Assembly: GCA_017625095.1 (NCBI GenBank)
Contig: JAGALQ010000007.1
Span: forward strand, 36,349-100,348
DNA length: 64,000 bases
Direction of reading: 5' to 3'
DNA from: Clostridia bacterium
GTDB taxonomy: Bacteria > Bacillota > Clostridia > Oscillospirales > Acutalibacteraceae
The translations under genes and the position numbers were made by a program. The notes under the pieces were generated by a model. It was not told the DNA's origin, searched no databases, and was given only the letters and a program-made list of their open reading frames with translations. How positions within the stretch are numbered: position 1 is the stretch's first letter; every line of letters begins with the position of its first letter. Shown here in pieces: positions 50,946-60,409 of this stretch.

Positions 50946-51542
50946 TTGAAAATTACCGAATACAAAAAAGTTTATAGTGAACCTGCTTGCGTAACTGCAT
51001 CACCTAACAAAGAAGGAATGCATAAGAAAATAGCCGCTATTGTCTTTGAGTGGTTATCTTCAGGTATTATTGCGGTTATCTTTTTGTGCGCTGTGTTTAT
51101 GTTTGGTGTAAGACCCGTCAGAGTAGATGGCGATTCAATGCTGCCGACACTGCAGGACGGCAACTGGCTTGTTGTATCTGCGTTTGATTTCAATCCCGAA
51201 TACGGCGAGATAGTTATTGTCACACAGCCAAACCGCACCAGCACAGGAGGTCCCGTTGTCAAGCGTGTTATTGCTGTGGGCGGTCAGACAGTTGATATCG
51301 ATTTCGAAAAGGGCGAAGTGTACGTAGATAATATAAAGCTCGACGAACCTTATATACTCGAAAAAACGTACCGCAGTTTCGATGTTCAGTTTCCGCTCGA
51401 AGTGCCTGAAGGTTATATCTTTGTTATGGGAGATAACAGGAACGATTCGCTTGACAGCCGTTCTTCACGAATAGGCCTTATCGATAAGCGTTACGTTCTC
51501 GGCAGCTGTATATTAAGAGCTCATCCTTTTAAGAAGTTTTAA
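50946..51542 (+). CDS. lepB: Signal peptidase I (first copy)
   Basis: The 198-residue type I signal peptidase has one membrane segment (about residues 33-54) and the catalytic pair: Ser in GDSMLPTLQDG and Lys in VVKRVIAVGG, plus the box GYIFVMGDNRNDSLDSR. It removes signal peptides from Sec-exported proteins, including the several secreted proteins in this window. TTG 50946 has AGGTG five bases upstream; a longer frame to 50895 runs through the -10-like region. It sits next to a second copy that differs substantially in sequence. Confidence 0.9.
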   Translation: MKITEYKKVYSEPACVTASPNKEGMHKKIAAIVFEWLSSGIIAVIFLCAVFMFGVRPVRVDGDSMLPTLQDGNWLVVSAFDFNPEYGEIVIVTQPNRTSTGGPVVKRVIAVGGQTVDIDFEKGEVYVDNIKLDEPYILEKTYRSFDVQFPLEVPEGYIFVMGDNRNDSLDSRSSRIGLIDKRYVLGSCILRAHPFKKF

Positions 51543-51567
51543 CAGTTAAATGTTTGGAGGAAGATGT

Positions 51568-52188
51568 ATGTACGAAAATGAAAACAACGAAGTCCGACAG
51601 GAAAATATTGAAAATGCCGGACAGGATAATAAACCAAAAGCGAAAAAGTCAATCGAGCACACAGTTGTTGAGCTTGTTTCGATAGTTGCATCGTCTATTG
51701 TTGCAATTATGGTTATTTTTACTTTTGCTTTCCGTATCGTAGGTGTCAGCGGTCCTTCAATGGAGGAGACACTGCAGGACGGTGATTGGCTTGTTGTTTC
51801 AGCCTTTGTAACCGAGCCGGAGCGCGGCGATATTGTTATCATCACTCAGCCCAACGCTTACAATGAGCCTATTGTAAAACGTGTAATAGCCGTTGAGGGT
51901 GATAAGGTAGATATTGATTTTGAAAATGCTGTTGTAAAAATTAATGACAAGGTTATCAATGAACCTTATCTCGGCAGCCCGACAAAAATTGACGAAGGTG
52001 CATGGGATTATCCCATAACTCTCAAAGAGGGTCAGTTGTTTGTAATGGGTGATAACCGTATGCATTCATCTGACAGCCGTTCACCTGATATCGGTCTCAT
52101 CAATGAAAAATATATTCTCGGTCAGGTGCTTATGCGCTTCTCTCCGATAAACGAAATCAAATTTTTCGGTGATTACGATTATGAATGA
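51568..52188 (+). CDS. lepB: Signal peptidase I (second copy)
   Basis: The 206-residue paralogue of the preceding gene has an acidic cytoplasmic N-terminus of about 35 residues, one membrane segment, catalytic Ser in SGPSMEETLQDGDW, catalytic Lys in VKRVIAVEG, and the LFVMGDNRMHSSDSR box. ATG 51568 has GGAGG eight bases upstream. It lies 25 bases after the first copy and overlaps rbgA by eight bases. Tandem signal peptidases may divide substrates; which ones cannot be predicted. Confidence 0.92.
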   Translation: MYENENNEVRQENIENAGQDNKPKAKKSIEHTVVELVSIVASSIVAIMVIFTFAFRIVGVSGPSMEETLQDGDWLVVSAFVTEPERGDIVIITQPNAYNEPIVKRVIAVEGDKVDIDFENAVVKINDKVINEPYLGSPTKIDEGAWDYPITLKEGQLFVMGDNRMHSSDSRSPDIGLINEKYILGQVLMRFSPINEIKFFGDYDYE

Positions 52189-53044
52189 TACACAAAAACA
52201 GGTTGTCCAATGGTTTCCGGGTCATATGGCGAAAACCCGCAGGCTTATCAAAGAGAGTCTGTCTATGGTCGATGCCGTAACCGAGCTGCTTGATGCACGC
52301 GTTCCTTTCAGCAGCCGCAATCCGGAGCTTGATGAAATGACAGGTAAAAAGCCCAGAATTGTTCTGCTCAACAAGTGCGACGTTGCCGATGAAAAAGCAA
52401 CACAGCAGTGGATAAATTACTTCAACTCAAACGGTGCACACGCAATTGCGGTCGATTGCCGCAGCGGCAAAGGTCTTCAGAATTACCGTCCGCTTGTGCA
52501 GAAGGTGCTTGCAGACAAAATCCGTTCAAATGAAGAGAAAGGTATGGTCGGCAAACCTCTGCGTGTTATGGTTGTCGGTATTCCGAATACGGGCAAATCA
52601 TCGTTTATCAACCGTATGGCGGGTTCAAACCGTGCCAAGGTTGCCGATAAACCCGGTGTCACAAAGCATAACCAGTGGTTTAACATCGGCGGCGGTATCG
52701 AGCTGCTCGATACACCCGGTGTTCTCTGGCCAAAGTTTGATGACCCGAAGGTTGGTGACAGGCTTTCTTTTATCGGCTCTGTCAAGGATGAGGTTGTCGA
52801 CGTTGAGCTGATGGCTGTCCGTCTGATTGAGGTGCTGGCTAAGGACTATACATCAATGCTTATTGAGCGTTATAAGCTCGGCAGTATTGACGGACTTGAG
52901 GATTATGAAATACTCGAGCTCATCGGCCGCAAGAGAGGTATGCTTATCAGCGGCGGTGAGATTGATACAGAGCGTGCCGCAAACACATTGCTTGATGAAT
53001 ACCGAGGCGGTAAGCTCGGCAGAATTACACTTGAAAGGCCGTGA
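52181..53044 (+). CDS. rbgA: Ribosome biogenesis GTPase RbgA (YlqF)
   Basis: The 287-residue circularly permuted GTPase is needed for late 50S assembly. The motif order is permuted: G4 LLNKCDVAD comes before G1 GIPNTGKSSFINR and G3 DTPGVLWPK. The N-terminal WFPGHMAKTRR is typical of YlqF. ATG 52181 overlaps the end of the second signal peptidase gene by eight bases. rnhB follows after five bases, the same order as in Bacillus. Confidence 0.95.
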   Translation: MNDTQKQVVQWFPGHMAKTRRLIKESLSMVDAVTELLDARVPFSSRNPELDEMTGKKPRIVLLNKCDVADEKATQQWINYFNSNGAHAIAVDCRSGKGLQNYRPLVQKVLADKIRSNEEKGMVGKPLRVMVVGIPNTGKSSFINRMAGSNRAKVADKPGVTKHNQWFNIGGGIELLDTPGVLWPKFDDPKVGDRLSFIGSVKDEVVDVELMAVRLIEVLAKDYTSMLIERYKLGSIDGLEDYEILELIGRKRGMLISGGEIDTERAANTLLDEYRGGKLGRITLERP

Positions 53045-53049
53045 GATAA

Positions 53050-53646
53050 ATGCCTGATTACGAATACGAAGCAAAGGCTTCTTCGCTCGGATTCGAGCGT
53101 ATCTGCGGCGTTGACGAAGCGGGCAGAGGTCCTCTTGCAGGCCCTGTTTATGCAGCTGCCGTTATTCTGCCTCAGGGTCTTGTTATTGACGGACTGAACG
53201 ATTCCAAAAAACTCAGCGAAAAAAAGCGTGAGCTGCTTTATGATAAGGTTATCGAAAGTGCTGTTGCGTGGTCTGTAGGCGTTGCTACAGAGCAGGAGAT
53301 TGATGAAGTTAATATACTTCAGGCAACCTATCTTGCGATGAAACGCGCTGTTGAGGGCTTATCCGTAAAGGCTGATTTTGCGCTTATTGACGGCAACCGT
53401 ATGCCGCCGCTTGATATAAAGGGTGAAACGGTAGTCAAGGGCGATTCACTTTCAATGAGCATTGCTGCAGCCTCAATTATTGCAAAAGTAACGAGGGACA
53501 GGTTTATGCTTGAGCTTGACGAAAAATATCCCGAATATCTTTTCGCAAAGCATAAGGGTTACGGCACTGCACTCCATTACGAAATGATCGAAAAGCACGG
53601 CATATCTCCCGTGCACAGACGCAGCTTTCTTAAAAAGTTATTATGA
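53050..53646 (+). CDS. rnhB: Ribonuclease HII
   Basis: The 198-residue enzyme cleaves RNA in RNA-DNA hybrids, including single embedded ribonucleotides. It has the type 2 motif CGVDEAGRGPLAGPV near residue 20 with catalytic Asp-Glu, LIDGNRMP with the second Asp, and an HKGYGT box. The AUG has GTGAG upstream within rbgA's end. It overlaps yraN by four bases (ATGA-type), forming a repair/ribosome-assembly run. Confidence 0.96.
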   Translation: MPDYEYEAKASSLGFERICGVDEAGRGPLAGPVYAAAVILPQGLVIDGLNDSKKLSEKKRELLYDKVIESAVAWSVGVATEQEIDEVNILQATYLAMKRAVEGLSVKADFALIDGNRMPPLDIKGETVVKGDSLSMSIAAASIIAKVTRDRFMLELDEKYPEYLFAKHKGYGTALHYEMIEKHGISPVHRRSFLKKLL

Positions 53647-54002
53647 ATCTCAAAAGAGTTAAGGGCGATATCGGCGAAAGCTATACTGCAAAATGGCTCA
53701 GACGGCATCGCTACAAAGTGACCGATACCAACTATTCCTGCCGCTTCGGCGAAGTCGATATTATTGCAACCAAGGGCGGTTTTATATGTTTTATTGAGGT
53801 TAAAACACGCTCATCCGCTGCTATCGACAGACCTGCAAGTGCAGTCGGTGTCGCAAAACAGCGCAGGTTAATTACAACGGCACAGCATTACCTTGCTTCT
53901 TATCCGTGTGAGCTTCAGCCGCGATTTGACGTGGCAGAGGTAATAGCAGACGGCGATAAGATAAAGGATTTTAATTATATAGAGAATGCTTTCGGAGAAT
54001 AA
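53643..54002 (+). CDS. YraN/UPF0102 endonuclease-fold protein
   Basis: The 119-residue protein has the restriction-endonuclease-like core GEVDIIATKGGFICFIEVKTR (residues about 36-56), with the D...ExK motif, plus the N-terminal KGDIGESYTAKWLRRH helix. YraN proteins are conserved next to rnhB across bacteria; their biological role is not settled. It is translationally coupled to rnhB by overlap. Its end overlaps the ribosome-site region of thrC. Confidence 0.9.
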   Translation: MNLKRVKGDIGESYTAKWLRRHRYKVTDTNYSCRFGEVDIIATKGGFICFIEVKTRSSAAIDRPASAVGVAKQRRLITTAQHYLASYPCELQPRFDVAEVIADGDKIKDFNYIENAFGE

Positions 54003-54024
54003 TTTAAAGGTGGTCTTTAATTTG

Positions 54025-55518
54025 ATGTACACAAGCACACGAGATAATTCCGTTCGTGTAACTGCCGCACAGGCAATTGCAAACGGTATCTCAAAGGATG
54101 GCGGACTCTTTGTCCCCACACAGATTCCGACACTCACGTCTGATGAGCTTAAGGAACTTGTCGGCAAGGATTATCAGGGCAGAGCAGTTGCTGTTCTTTC
54201 CAAGTATCTTTCCGATTTCAGCGAGCAGGAGGTTGCTGAATGTGTAAGCGGCGCATACGGCGGCGGTAAGTTCAGCAGCGATAAGACAGCACCCGTTGTC
54301 AAGCTTGATTCTTCTGCATATATTCAAGAGCTCTGGCACGGTCCTACCTGTGCATTCAAGGATATGGCTCTGCAGATTCTTCCTCATCTTCTTACCCGTG
54401 CCGCAAGCAAAACGGTAGGTGATAAGCAGATTGTTATTCTTGTTGCAACTTCAGGCGATACAGGTAAGGCTGCACTTGAAGGCTTCAAGGATGTTCCCAA
54501 TACAAAAATTCTTGTATTCTATCCTTCTGACGGTGTTTCTGTTATGCAGAAGCTTCAGATGATCACTCAGGAAGGTAACAACGTAGGCGTCAGTGCAATC
54601 AAGGGTAACTTTGACGATGCACAGAGCGGTGTCAAGGCAATCTTCACCGATCCCGACGTTGCAAAGCTTCTTGATGATAACGGTATGCAGTTCTCCTCTG
54701 CAAACTCAATCAACTGGGGCAGACTTGCACCGCAGATTGTTTATTATATTTCCGCATACTGCGATATGGTAGAGCAGGGTGCAATTGCACTCGGCGATAA
54801 GATCAACGTCTGTGTTCCCACAGGCAACTTCGGCAATATTCTCGCCGCATACTATGCAAAGGAAATGGGTCTGCCGATAGACAAACTTATCTGTGCTTCA
54901 AACGCCAACAACGTTCTCACTGATTTCCTCTCGACAGGCACATACGACCGTAACCGCAGCTTCTATACCACAATTTCTCCCTCAATGGATATCCTTATTT
55001 CATCCAATCTTGAGAGACTTCTTTACATCCTCAGCGGCGGCGACGATAAGAAGGTTGCAGGCTATATGGCTGACCTTTCAAAAACAGGCAAGTACACTGT
55101 TGATGCAGATATCCTCGAGAAGCTTTCTGCTGTGTTTGCTGCAGGCTGCTGTGACGATGAGCAGACAAAGGCAACAATCGGCTCTGTATACAGCGATAAG
55201 AAATATCTTTGCGATACACATACCGCCGTTGCAGTAAAGGTTTACGACGATTACCGTGCAGCAACAGGTGACGTTAAACCTACCGTCATCGCTTCAACCG
55301 CAAGCCCGTTCAAGTTCACGGCAAGCGTGCTTTCCGCTGTTGATGCTTCACTTGTCAAGGGTGAAGAGTATGAGATGACAAAGACTCTCTCTGACGCAAC
55401 AGGTGTTGAGTGCCCTGTTCAGCTTACAGGTCTTGAGAATAAGACTGTCCGCTTCAGCGAGGTTATCGACAAGGGCGATATGCGTAAAGCAGTTTTCGCT
55501 ATGCTCGGTATTAACTAA
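54025..55518 (+). CDS. thrC: Threonine synthase
   Basis: The 497-residue PLP enzyme converts O-phosphohomoserine to threonine. The PLP lysine lies in WHGPTCAFKDMALQ, and ATSGDTGKAALEGF supplies the phosphate-binding loop; the N-terminal YTSTRDNSVRVTAAQAI is typical of the fungal/enterobacterial long form. ATG 54025 has AAAGGTGG 10-14 bases upstream; a TTG at 54022 is adjacent. No amino-acid leader peptide is apparent. metA at 63 kb is another branch of the homoserine pathway. Confidence 0.94.
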   Translation: MYTSTRDNSVRVTAAQAIANGISKDGGLFVPTQIPTLTSDELKELVGKDYQGRAVAVLSKYLSDFSEQEVAECVSGAYGGGKFSSDKTAPVVKLDSSAYIQELWHGPTCAFKDMALQILPHLLTRAASKTVGDKQIVILVATSGDTGKAALEGFKDVPNTKILVFYPSDGVSVMQKLQMITQEGNNVGVSAIKGNFDDAQSGVKAIFTDPDVAKLLDDNGMQFSSANSINWGRLAPQIVYYISAYCDMVEQGAIALGDKINVCVPTGNFGNILAAYYAKEMGLPIDKLICASNANNVLTDFLSTGTYDRNRSFYTTISPSMDILISSNLERLLYILSGGDDKKVAGYMADLSKTGKYTVDADILEKLSAVFAAGCCDDEQTKATIGSVYSDKKYLCDTHTAVAVKVYDDYRAATGDVKPTVIASTASPFKFTASVLSAVDASLVKGEEYEMTKTLSDATGVECPVQLTGLENKTVRFSEVIDKGDMRKAVFAMLGIN

Positions 55519-55542
55519 TTACTTAACGAAAGGCTGAACGCA

Positions 55543-56235
55543 ATGTCATTATTTGCAATCGGCGATACGCATCTGTCATTCGGCGTCGAAAAGCCTATGG
55601 ACGTTTTCAACGGCTGGAATGATTATGAAAAGCGTCTTGAGGAGAATTGGCGCAAGATAGTGGGCGAGGACGATACGGTTCTTATCTGCGGCGATGTTTC
55701 CTGGGGAATGAAGCTTGTTGAAGCACTTCCCGATTTCCGCTTTATCAATTCGCTGCCCGGCAAGAAACTCCTGATGAAGGGCAACCACGATTATTGGTGG
55801 GAAACAAAATCAAAGATGAAGCGTCTGCTCAACGATAACGCTCTTGATTCTATTGATTTTCTTTTCAACAACGCGGTGAAGTGCGGTAATGTGAGCATTG
55901 CAGGCACAAAGGGCTGGTTTTACGACAGCGGTGCGGATGATGAAGCAAAGGCACTCAACAGAGAGCTGTGCCGACTTAAGCTATCCTTGCAGGAGGCGAC
56001 TAAGCTCGGCGGTGAGGTTGTGGCTTTTCTCCATTATCCTCCAATCAGTAACAGAGCTGTCTGCGAAGAGATAGTTGATCTGTTGGTTGAATACGGTGTC
56101 AGACGCTGTTACTATGCCCATCTTCACGGTGCTTCAATCAAAAATGCCTTTACGGGTGACTACAGAAACGTGCATTTTTCGCTGATTTCGGGTGACAGCC
56201 TCGGTTTTTGCCCCAAATTGATAGAAAAATTTTGA
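55543..56235 (+). CDS. Cytoplasmic metallophosphoesterase
   Basis: The 230-residue calcineurin-like phosphoesterase has motifs GDTHLS, GDVSWG, GNHDYWW, HYPP and YAHLHG (the usual GHxH reads AHLH). There is no signal peptide, in contrast to the secreted enzyme at 19.3 kb. Substrate unknown; related proteins are annotated as serine/threonine phosphatases. GAAAGG precedes the ATG. It lies 24 bases after thrC and is the last gene before tig. Confidence 0.88.
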   Translation: MSLFAIGDTHLSFGVEKPMDVFNGWNDYEKRLEENWRKIVGEDDTVLICGDVSWGMKLVEALPDFRFINSLPGKKLLMKGNHDYWWETKSKMKRLLNDNALDSIDFLFNNAVKCGNVSIAGTKGWFYDSGADDEAKALNRELCRLKLSLQEATKLGGEVVAFLHYPPISNRAVCEEIVDLLVEYGVRRCYYAHLHGASIKNAFTGDYRNVHFSLISGDSLGFCPKLIEKF

Positions 56236-56324
56236 AAAAACATAAAAATAATTTCCAAAACTATAGCCTTTTTGAAATTTACATGATATAATACCTTGGT
56301 TCTAAAAATAGGAGGATTTTAAAA

Positions 56325-57734
56325 ATGAGCTTAAAATCAGTTAAAGAAGTAGAAGCTAACGTACATGAAATTACCTTGACAATTGATGCTGAAACATTCA
56401 AGGCAGCTACAGTTAAGGTATACAACAAGCAGAAGAAGGATATCTCTGTCCCCGGTTTCCGTAAGGGCAAGGTTCCTATGCAGATGATCGAGAAGCTTTA
56501 CGGCAAGGGTGTTTTCTACGAAGATGCTCTCAACGATCTCTATCCTGAAGCAGTTGACGCAGCAGTTGCTGAGTCAGGCATTAAGGCTGCAAGTGCTCCC
56601 TATGATGCAAACGTTGTCGAAATCGGCGAGAACGGTGTCGAAATGACAGTTAAGGTTGCAACAAAGCCTGAGGTTGAGGTTGGCGAGTACAAGGGTCTCA
56701 GCGCAGAGAAGCCTGCTGTTGATGTTTCTGATGATGAAGTTAACCACGAGATCGACCACCTTCGTGAGCAGGCATCAAGACTTGTAAACGTTGATGACAG
56801 AGCAGCTAAGGACGGCGATATCGTTACAATCGATTTTGAAGGTTTTGTTGACGGCGTTGCATTTGACGGCGGCAAGGCAGAGGGCTATGACCTCACACTC
56901 GGCTCCGGTTCATTCATTCCCGGTTTCGAGGAGCAGATTGTCGGCAAGGCAATCGGTGAGGAGTTTGACGTAAACGTTACATTCCCCGCAGAGTACACAC
57001 CCGAACTCGCTTCCAAGGAAGCAGTCTTCAAGTGCAAGCTCCACAAGATTTCCGTTAAGGAGCTTCCCGAGCTTGATGACGAGTTCGCAAAGGACCTTGG
57101 CGAGTACGATACACTTGATGAGCTCAAGGCAGGCATCAAGAAGGATATCAAAGAGCGCAAGCAGCAGAGTGCTGATGACGCATTTGAGAACGCACTTCGT
57201 GAGCAGCTTGTAGAAAACCTCAAGGCTGACATTCCCCAGATTCTTATCGATGAAGCATTCCAGCAGAATAAGGACAGCTTCATTCAGCGTTTTGAGTCAC
57301 AGGGCATCAGCTATCAGCAGTATCTTGCATACACAGGTATGGAGGAGAAGGTTCTTGATGAGCAGATCCGTGAGGAGGCTCTCAAGCAGCTTAAGCTTCG
57401 CTATGCTCTCGAGAAGATTGCTCAGCTTGAGAACTTTGAGGTTACAGATGACGATGTTGCAGCTGAGTATGACAAGATTGCTACAACATACGGCATTGAT
57501 ATCGAAACAGTAAAGAAGATTGCTCCCGTTGAGAACATCAAGGATGATATTGCAGTACAGAAGGCAATGAAGACTGTTGTTGACAACGCTAAGGCAGCAA
57601 AGAAGAAGGCAGCTCCCAAGAAGAAGGCTGCACCCAAGGCTGCAGACGGTGAAGCTGAGGAAAAGCCTGCTCCCAAGAAGAAGGCTGCTCCCAAGAAGAA
57701 GGCTGCAGAGAAAAAGGCAGAAGACGCTGAATAA
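56325..57734 (+). CDS. tig: Trigger factor with a Lys/Ala/Pro-rich C-terminal extension
   Basis: The 469-residue ribosome-associated chaperone and prolyl isomerase has the N-terminal ribosome-binding signature VPGFRKGKVPM near residues 42-52, a central FKBP-type domain (GDIVTIDFEGFVDG...GSFIPGFEEQIVG) and a helical C-domain. Unusually, the last 45 or so residues are built of KKKAAPKKKAAPKA-type repeats with some acidic residues, resembling a histone H1-like or nucleic-acid-binding tail, absent from standard trigger factors. AGGAGG precedes the ATG. It is the first gene of the classic tig-clpP-clpX set. Confidence 0.95.
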   Translation: MSLKSVKEVEANVHEITLTIDAETFKAATVKVYNKQKKDISVPGFRKGKVPMQMIEKLYGKGVFYEDALNDLYPEAVDAAVAESGIKAASAPYDANVVEIGENGVEMTVKVATKPEVEVGEYKGLSAEKPAVDVSDDEVNHEIDHLREQASRLVNVDDRAAKDGDIVTIDFEGFVDGVAFDGGKAEGYDLTLGSGSFIPGFEEQIVGKAIGEEFDVNVTFPAEYTPELASKEAVFKCKLHKISVKELPELDDEFAKDLGEYDTLDELKAGIKKDIKERKQQSADDAFENALREQLVENLKADIPQILIDEAFQQNKDSFIQRFESQGISYQQYLAYTGMEEKVLDEQIREEALKQLKLRYALEKIAQLENFEVTDDDVAAEYDKIATTYGIDIETVKKIAPVENIKDDIAVQKAMKTVVDNAKAAKKKAAPKKKAAPKAADGEAEEKPAPKKKAAPKKKAAEKKAEDAE

Positions 57735-57776
57735 TTTCAGGTCTTAGTGGTCCATAATAATTTTCAGCAATTACGA

Positions 57777-57814
57777 CCGGCAGACCTTCGTCAGATTGAA
57801 AGTCTGTCGGTCAT
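57777..57814 (+). other. Intergenic hairpin between tig and clpP
   Basis: GACCGGCAGAC (57777-57787) pairs with GTCTGTCGGTC (57804-57814), one G-U pair, with no following T run. It could be an attenuating, processing or mRNA-stability stem rather than a terminator. Confidence 0.7.
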
Positions 57815-57843
57815 AACACAATATAAGGAAGGAAGATGTAACT

Positions 57844-58425
57844 ATGAGTTTAGTACCGTATGTTGTCGAACAGACAAGCAGAGGAGAAAGACAGTTTGAC
57901 ATTTTCTCAAGACTCCTCAATGACAGAATTATCGTTCTCTCCGATGAGGTGAACGATGCAACAGCAAGCCTTGTTGTTGCACAGCTCCTTTTCCTTGAGG
58001 GACAGGACAGCGAAAAGGATATCAGCCTTTATATCAACAGCCCCGGCGGTTCTGTTTCCGCAGGTCTTGCAATCTATGATACTATGCAGTACATCAAGTG
58101 CGATGTTTCAACAATCTGCATGGGTATGGCTGCAAGTATGGGTGCATTCCTGCTCTCATCAGGCGCAAAGGGCAAGCGTTTTGCTCTTCCCAACAGCGAG
58201 ATTATGATTCATCAGCCCCTTGGCGGTACAAAAGGTCAGGCTTCAGACATCCAGATTGAGGCTGAACACATTATCAAAATCAAGAACAACCTCAACAAAA
58301 TTCTTGCCGAAAACACAGGCAAGGACGTTGATACAATTGCTCTTGATACCGACAGAAACAATTGGATGAGTGCTGAAGAAGCAGCCGCATACGGCCTCGT
58401 TGATAAGGTTCTTTATAAGAGATAA
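57844..58425 (+). CDS. clpP: ATP-dependent Clp protease proteolytic subunit
   Basis: The 193-residue serine protease forms the tetradecameric chamber that degrades substrates unfolded by ClpX or ClpC. The catalytic Ser 98 ([10 protein letters not shown]), His 123 (MIHQPLGG) and Asp near 172 (LDTDRNNWM) are intact, and the N-terminal [16 protein letters not shown] is standard. AAGGAAGG precedes the ATG. clpX follows after 19 bases. Confidence 0.98.
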   Translation: MSLVPYVVEQTSRGERQFDIFSRLLNDRIIVLSDEVNDATASLVVAQLLFLEGQDSEKDISLYINSPGGSVSAGLAIYDTMQYIKCDVSTICMGMAASMGAFLLSSGAKGKRFALPNSEIMIHQPLGGTKGQASDIQIEAEHIIKIKNNLNKILAENTGKDVDTIALDTDRNNWMSAEEAAAYGLVDKVLYKR

Positions 58426-58444
58426 AGTTTAAGGAGACATTCAG

Positions 58445-59767
58445 ATGTCCAGAGATGGCGATATGAGAGAAAAGCCTGTTCGCTGTTCGTTCTGCAATAA
58501 GCTCCAGAGCCAGGTTGATAAGCTGATTGCCGGCCCGGGTGTATTTATCTGTAACGAATGTGTCGAACTGTGCCATAATATTATTGAAGAAGAGGAGCTT
58601 AGTGCTCAGAAATCCAAAAACACGGGTAAGGGCAACTTTACTCTTCCCAAGCCGATGGAACTCAAGCGCAGACTTGACGAATATGTTATCGGTCAGGAAG
58701 AGGCAAAGGTTGTGCTGAGTGTTGCCGTTTATAATCATTATAAGCGTATTTTCTTCGGTGCGGATTCCGATGCCGAAATCCAGAAGAGCAACATCCTTAT
58801 GCTCGGACCTACCGGCGTAGGTAAAACTATGCTTGCCCAGACTCTTGCAAAAACTCTCGATGTTCCTTTTGCAATTGCCGATGCCACAACTCTCACGGAG
58901 GCAGGCTATGTCGGTGAAGACGTTGAGAATATTCTGCTTCGCCTTATCCAGGCTGCGGATTTTGACGTTGAGCGTGCAGAGCGCGGCATTATCTATGTCG
59001 ATGAGATTGATAAGATTGCACGCAAATCAGAGAGCACATCCATCACACGTGACGTAAGCGGTGAGGGTGTTCAGCAGGCTCTGCTCAAAATCATTGAGGG
59101 TACTGTTTCAAACGTTCCTCCCGGAGGCGGCAGAAAGCATCCTCAGCAGGAATTTATTCAGATTGATACTTCAAATATTCTCTTTATCTGTGCCGGCGCA
59201 TTCGACGGTATGGAAAAGATTATTGAGAAGCGAATCGGCGGCTCAGCTCTCGGCTTTGAGGCTGAGATTAAGGATAAGAGCCAGCTTGATACAGACTACA
59301 TTATGGGTCAGGCAATACATCAGGATCTTGTCAAGTTCGGCCTTATTCCCGAGCTTGTCGGTCGTATGCCTGTTCTAACCGCTCTTCACGAGCTTGACCG
59401 TAATGCTCTTGTCAAGATTCTCAGCGAGCCCAAAAATTCAATCGTCAAGCAGTATACACAGCTTGTCGGTATGGATGATGTTGAGCTTGTTTTCGAGAAG
59501 GATGCTCTTGAGGCAATTGCCGATAAAACCCTTGAGAAAAAAACGGGTGCCAGAGGTCTGCGCTCCATTATGGAGCAGACACTTATCCCGATTATGTTCA
59601 AGGTTCCTTCAGAACCTACAATTTCAAAGGTTATCATTACAGCTGACTGTGTAAAGAACGGCACTGCACCGCTGGTTGAGCGTGATGCAACACGCACCGA
59701 GCGTAAGCTCACCACAACACTCGATTTTTCTGCTGACCGCTCTAATAAAAGAAAAACCGCACACTGA
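58445..59767 (+). CDS. clpX: ClpX ATPase subunit of Clp protease
   Basis: The 440-residue AAA+ unfoldase has an N-terminal zinc-binding domain (C14, C17, C36, C39), Walker [13 protein letters not shown], Walker [12 protein letters not shown] and the pore and IGF-type regions that dock ClpP ([19 protein letters not shown] precedes them). AAGGAG precedes the ATG. It ends at a terminator, closing the tig-clpP-clpX run. Confidence 0.98.
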   Translation: MSRDGDMREKPVRCSFCNKLQSQVDKLIAGPGVFICNECVELCHNIIEEEELSAQKSKNTGKGNFTLPKPMELKRRLDEYVIGQEEAKVVLSVAVYNHYKRIFFGADSDAEIQKSNILMLGPTGVGKTMLAQTLAKTLDVPFAIADATTLTEAGYVGEDVENILLRLIQAADFDVERAERGIIYVDEIDKIARKSESTSITRDVSGEGVQQALLKIIEGTVSNVPPGGGRKHPQQEFIQIDTSNILFICAGAFDGMEKIIEKRIGGSALGFEAEIKDKSQLDTDYIMGQAIHQDLVKFGLIPELVGRMPVLTALHELDRNALVKILSEPKNSIVKQYTQLVGMDDVELVFEKDALEAIADKTLEKKTGARGLRSIMEQTLIPIMFKVPSEPTISKVIITADCVKNGTAPLVERDATRTERKLTTTLDFSADRSNKRKTAH

Positions 59768-59774
59768 TTAAACA

Positions 59775-59810
59775 AAAGACAACTCGCTCCAATTGTGAGT
59801 TGTCTTTTTA
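59775..59810 (+). terminator. Terminator after clpX
   Basis: AAAGACAACTC (59775-59785) pairs with GAGTTGTCTTT (59797-59807), followed by Ts. Confidence 0.93.
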
Positions 59811-59836
59811 TCATTATGTGCAAAAGATGAAATAAC

Positions 59837-59876
59837 CTCCTTTTGAAAGGAGGTGGATTTTGCGAAGCAAAAGACG
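59837..59876. repeat. Pair of short intergenic hairpins
   Basis: CCTCCTTTTGAAAGGAGG (59837-59854) and TTTTGCGAAGCAAAA (about 59862-59876) are compact palindromes next to the tandem array. The first contains both Shine-Dalgarno-like and anti-Shine-Dalgarno-like strings. Confidence 0.65.
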
Positions 59877-59922
59877 GAGGATTGATTGCTATATATATTA
59901 TTTTTAAATAAATCCATCCCGT

Positions 59923-60345
59923 GTAGGGCAGGGACTTGCCCCTGCCGGCGTGAAAGCGATATGACAACAAAGAATTGTCATTCTGAGCGTAGCGAAGAAT
60001 CTTAAGGTGCAAATCTTAAGATCCTTCACTTCGTTCAGGATGACACTTTTTATATCCATCTCGTGTAGGGCAGGGCTTGCCCCTGCCGACGTGAAAGCGA
60101 TATAACAACAAAGAGTTGTCATTCTGAGCGTCAGCGAAGAATCTTAAGGTGCCAATAATAAGATCCTTCACTTCGTTCAGGATGACGCTTTTGTAGGGCA
60201 GGGACTTGCCCCTGCCGGCGTGAAAGCGATATGACAACAAAGAATTGTCATTCTGAGCGTCAGCGAAGAATCTTAAGGTGCCAATAATAAGATCCTTCAC
60301 TTCGTTCAGGATGACACTTTTGTAGGGCAGGGACTTGCCCCTGCC
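59923..60345. repeat. Tandem array of about 3.2 copies of a 128-129-base composite repeat
   Basis: Units run 59923-60050, 60065-60192 and 60193-60321, with a partial fourth at 60322-60345. Each has part A, GTAGGGCAGGG-ACTTG-CCCCTGCC, and part B, the dispersed imperfect palindrome GTCATTCTGAGCG...CTTA...AGATCCTTCACTTCGTTCAGGATGAC (59977-60044, 60118-60186, 60247-60315), also found at 14.3-14.5 kb and, as a half-copy, at 16.6 kb. Frames across it are spurious. With the hairpins and the ncRNA candidate it fills the 858-base gap after clpX. Confidence 0.93.
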
Positions 60346-60365
60346 GATAAATAACACATACAAAA

Positions 60366-60404
60366 ACATTGATGTATTCCAAAAGGAACGCATCGGTGTT
60401 TTTT
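60366..60404 (+). terminator. Terminator-like hairpin upstream of the ncRNA promoter
   Basis: AACATTGATGTATTCC and GGAACGCATCGGTGTT pair around AAAA with one mismatch and G-U pairs, followed by a T run. It insulates the downstream promoter. Confidence 0.7.
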
Positions 60405-60409
60405 AGTAC

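Noticed and set aside
50895-51542. Longer start of the first signal peptidase gene at 50895
   Set aside because: It has no ribosome site and begins in the TATAATATATG promoter-like region right after the rplS terminator; TTG 50946 has AGGTG at good spacing.
59386-60393. Minus-strand frames across the repeat array (208 and 125 residues)
   Set aside because: They are translations of the dispersed palindromic repeats (HPERSEGS/NEVKDL-type peptides), have no ribosome site and repeat with the DNA units; a well-known source of false genes.
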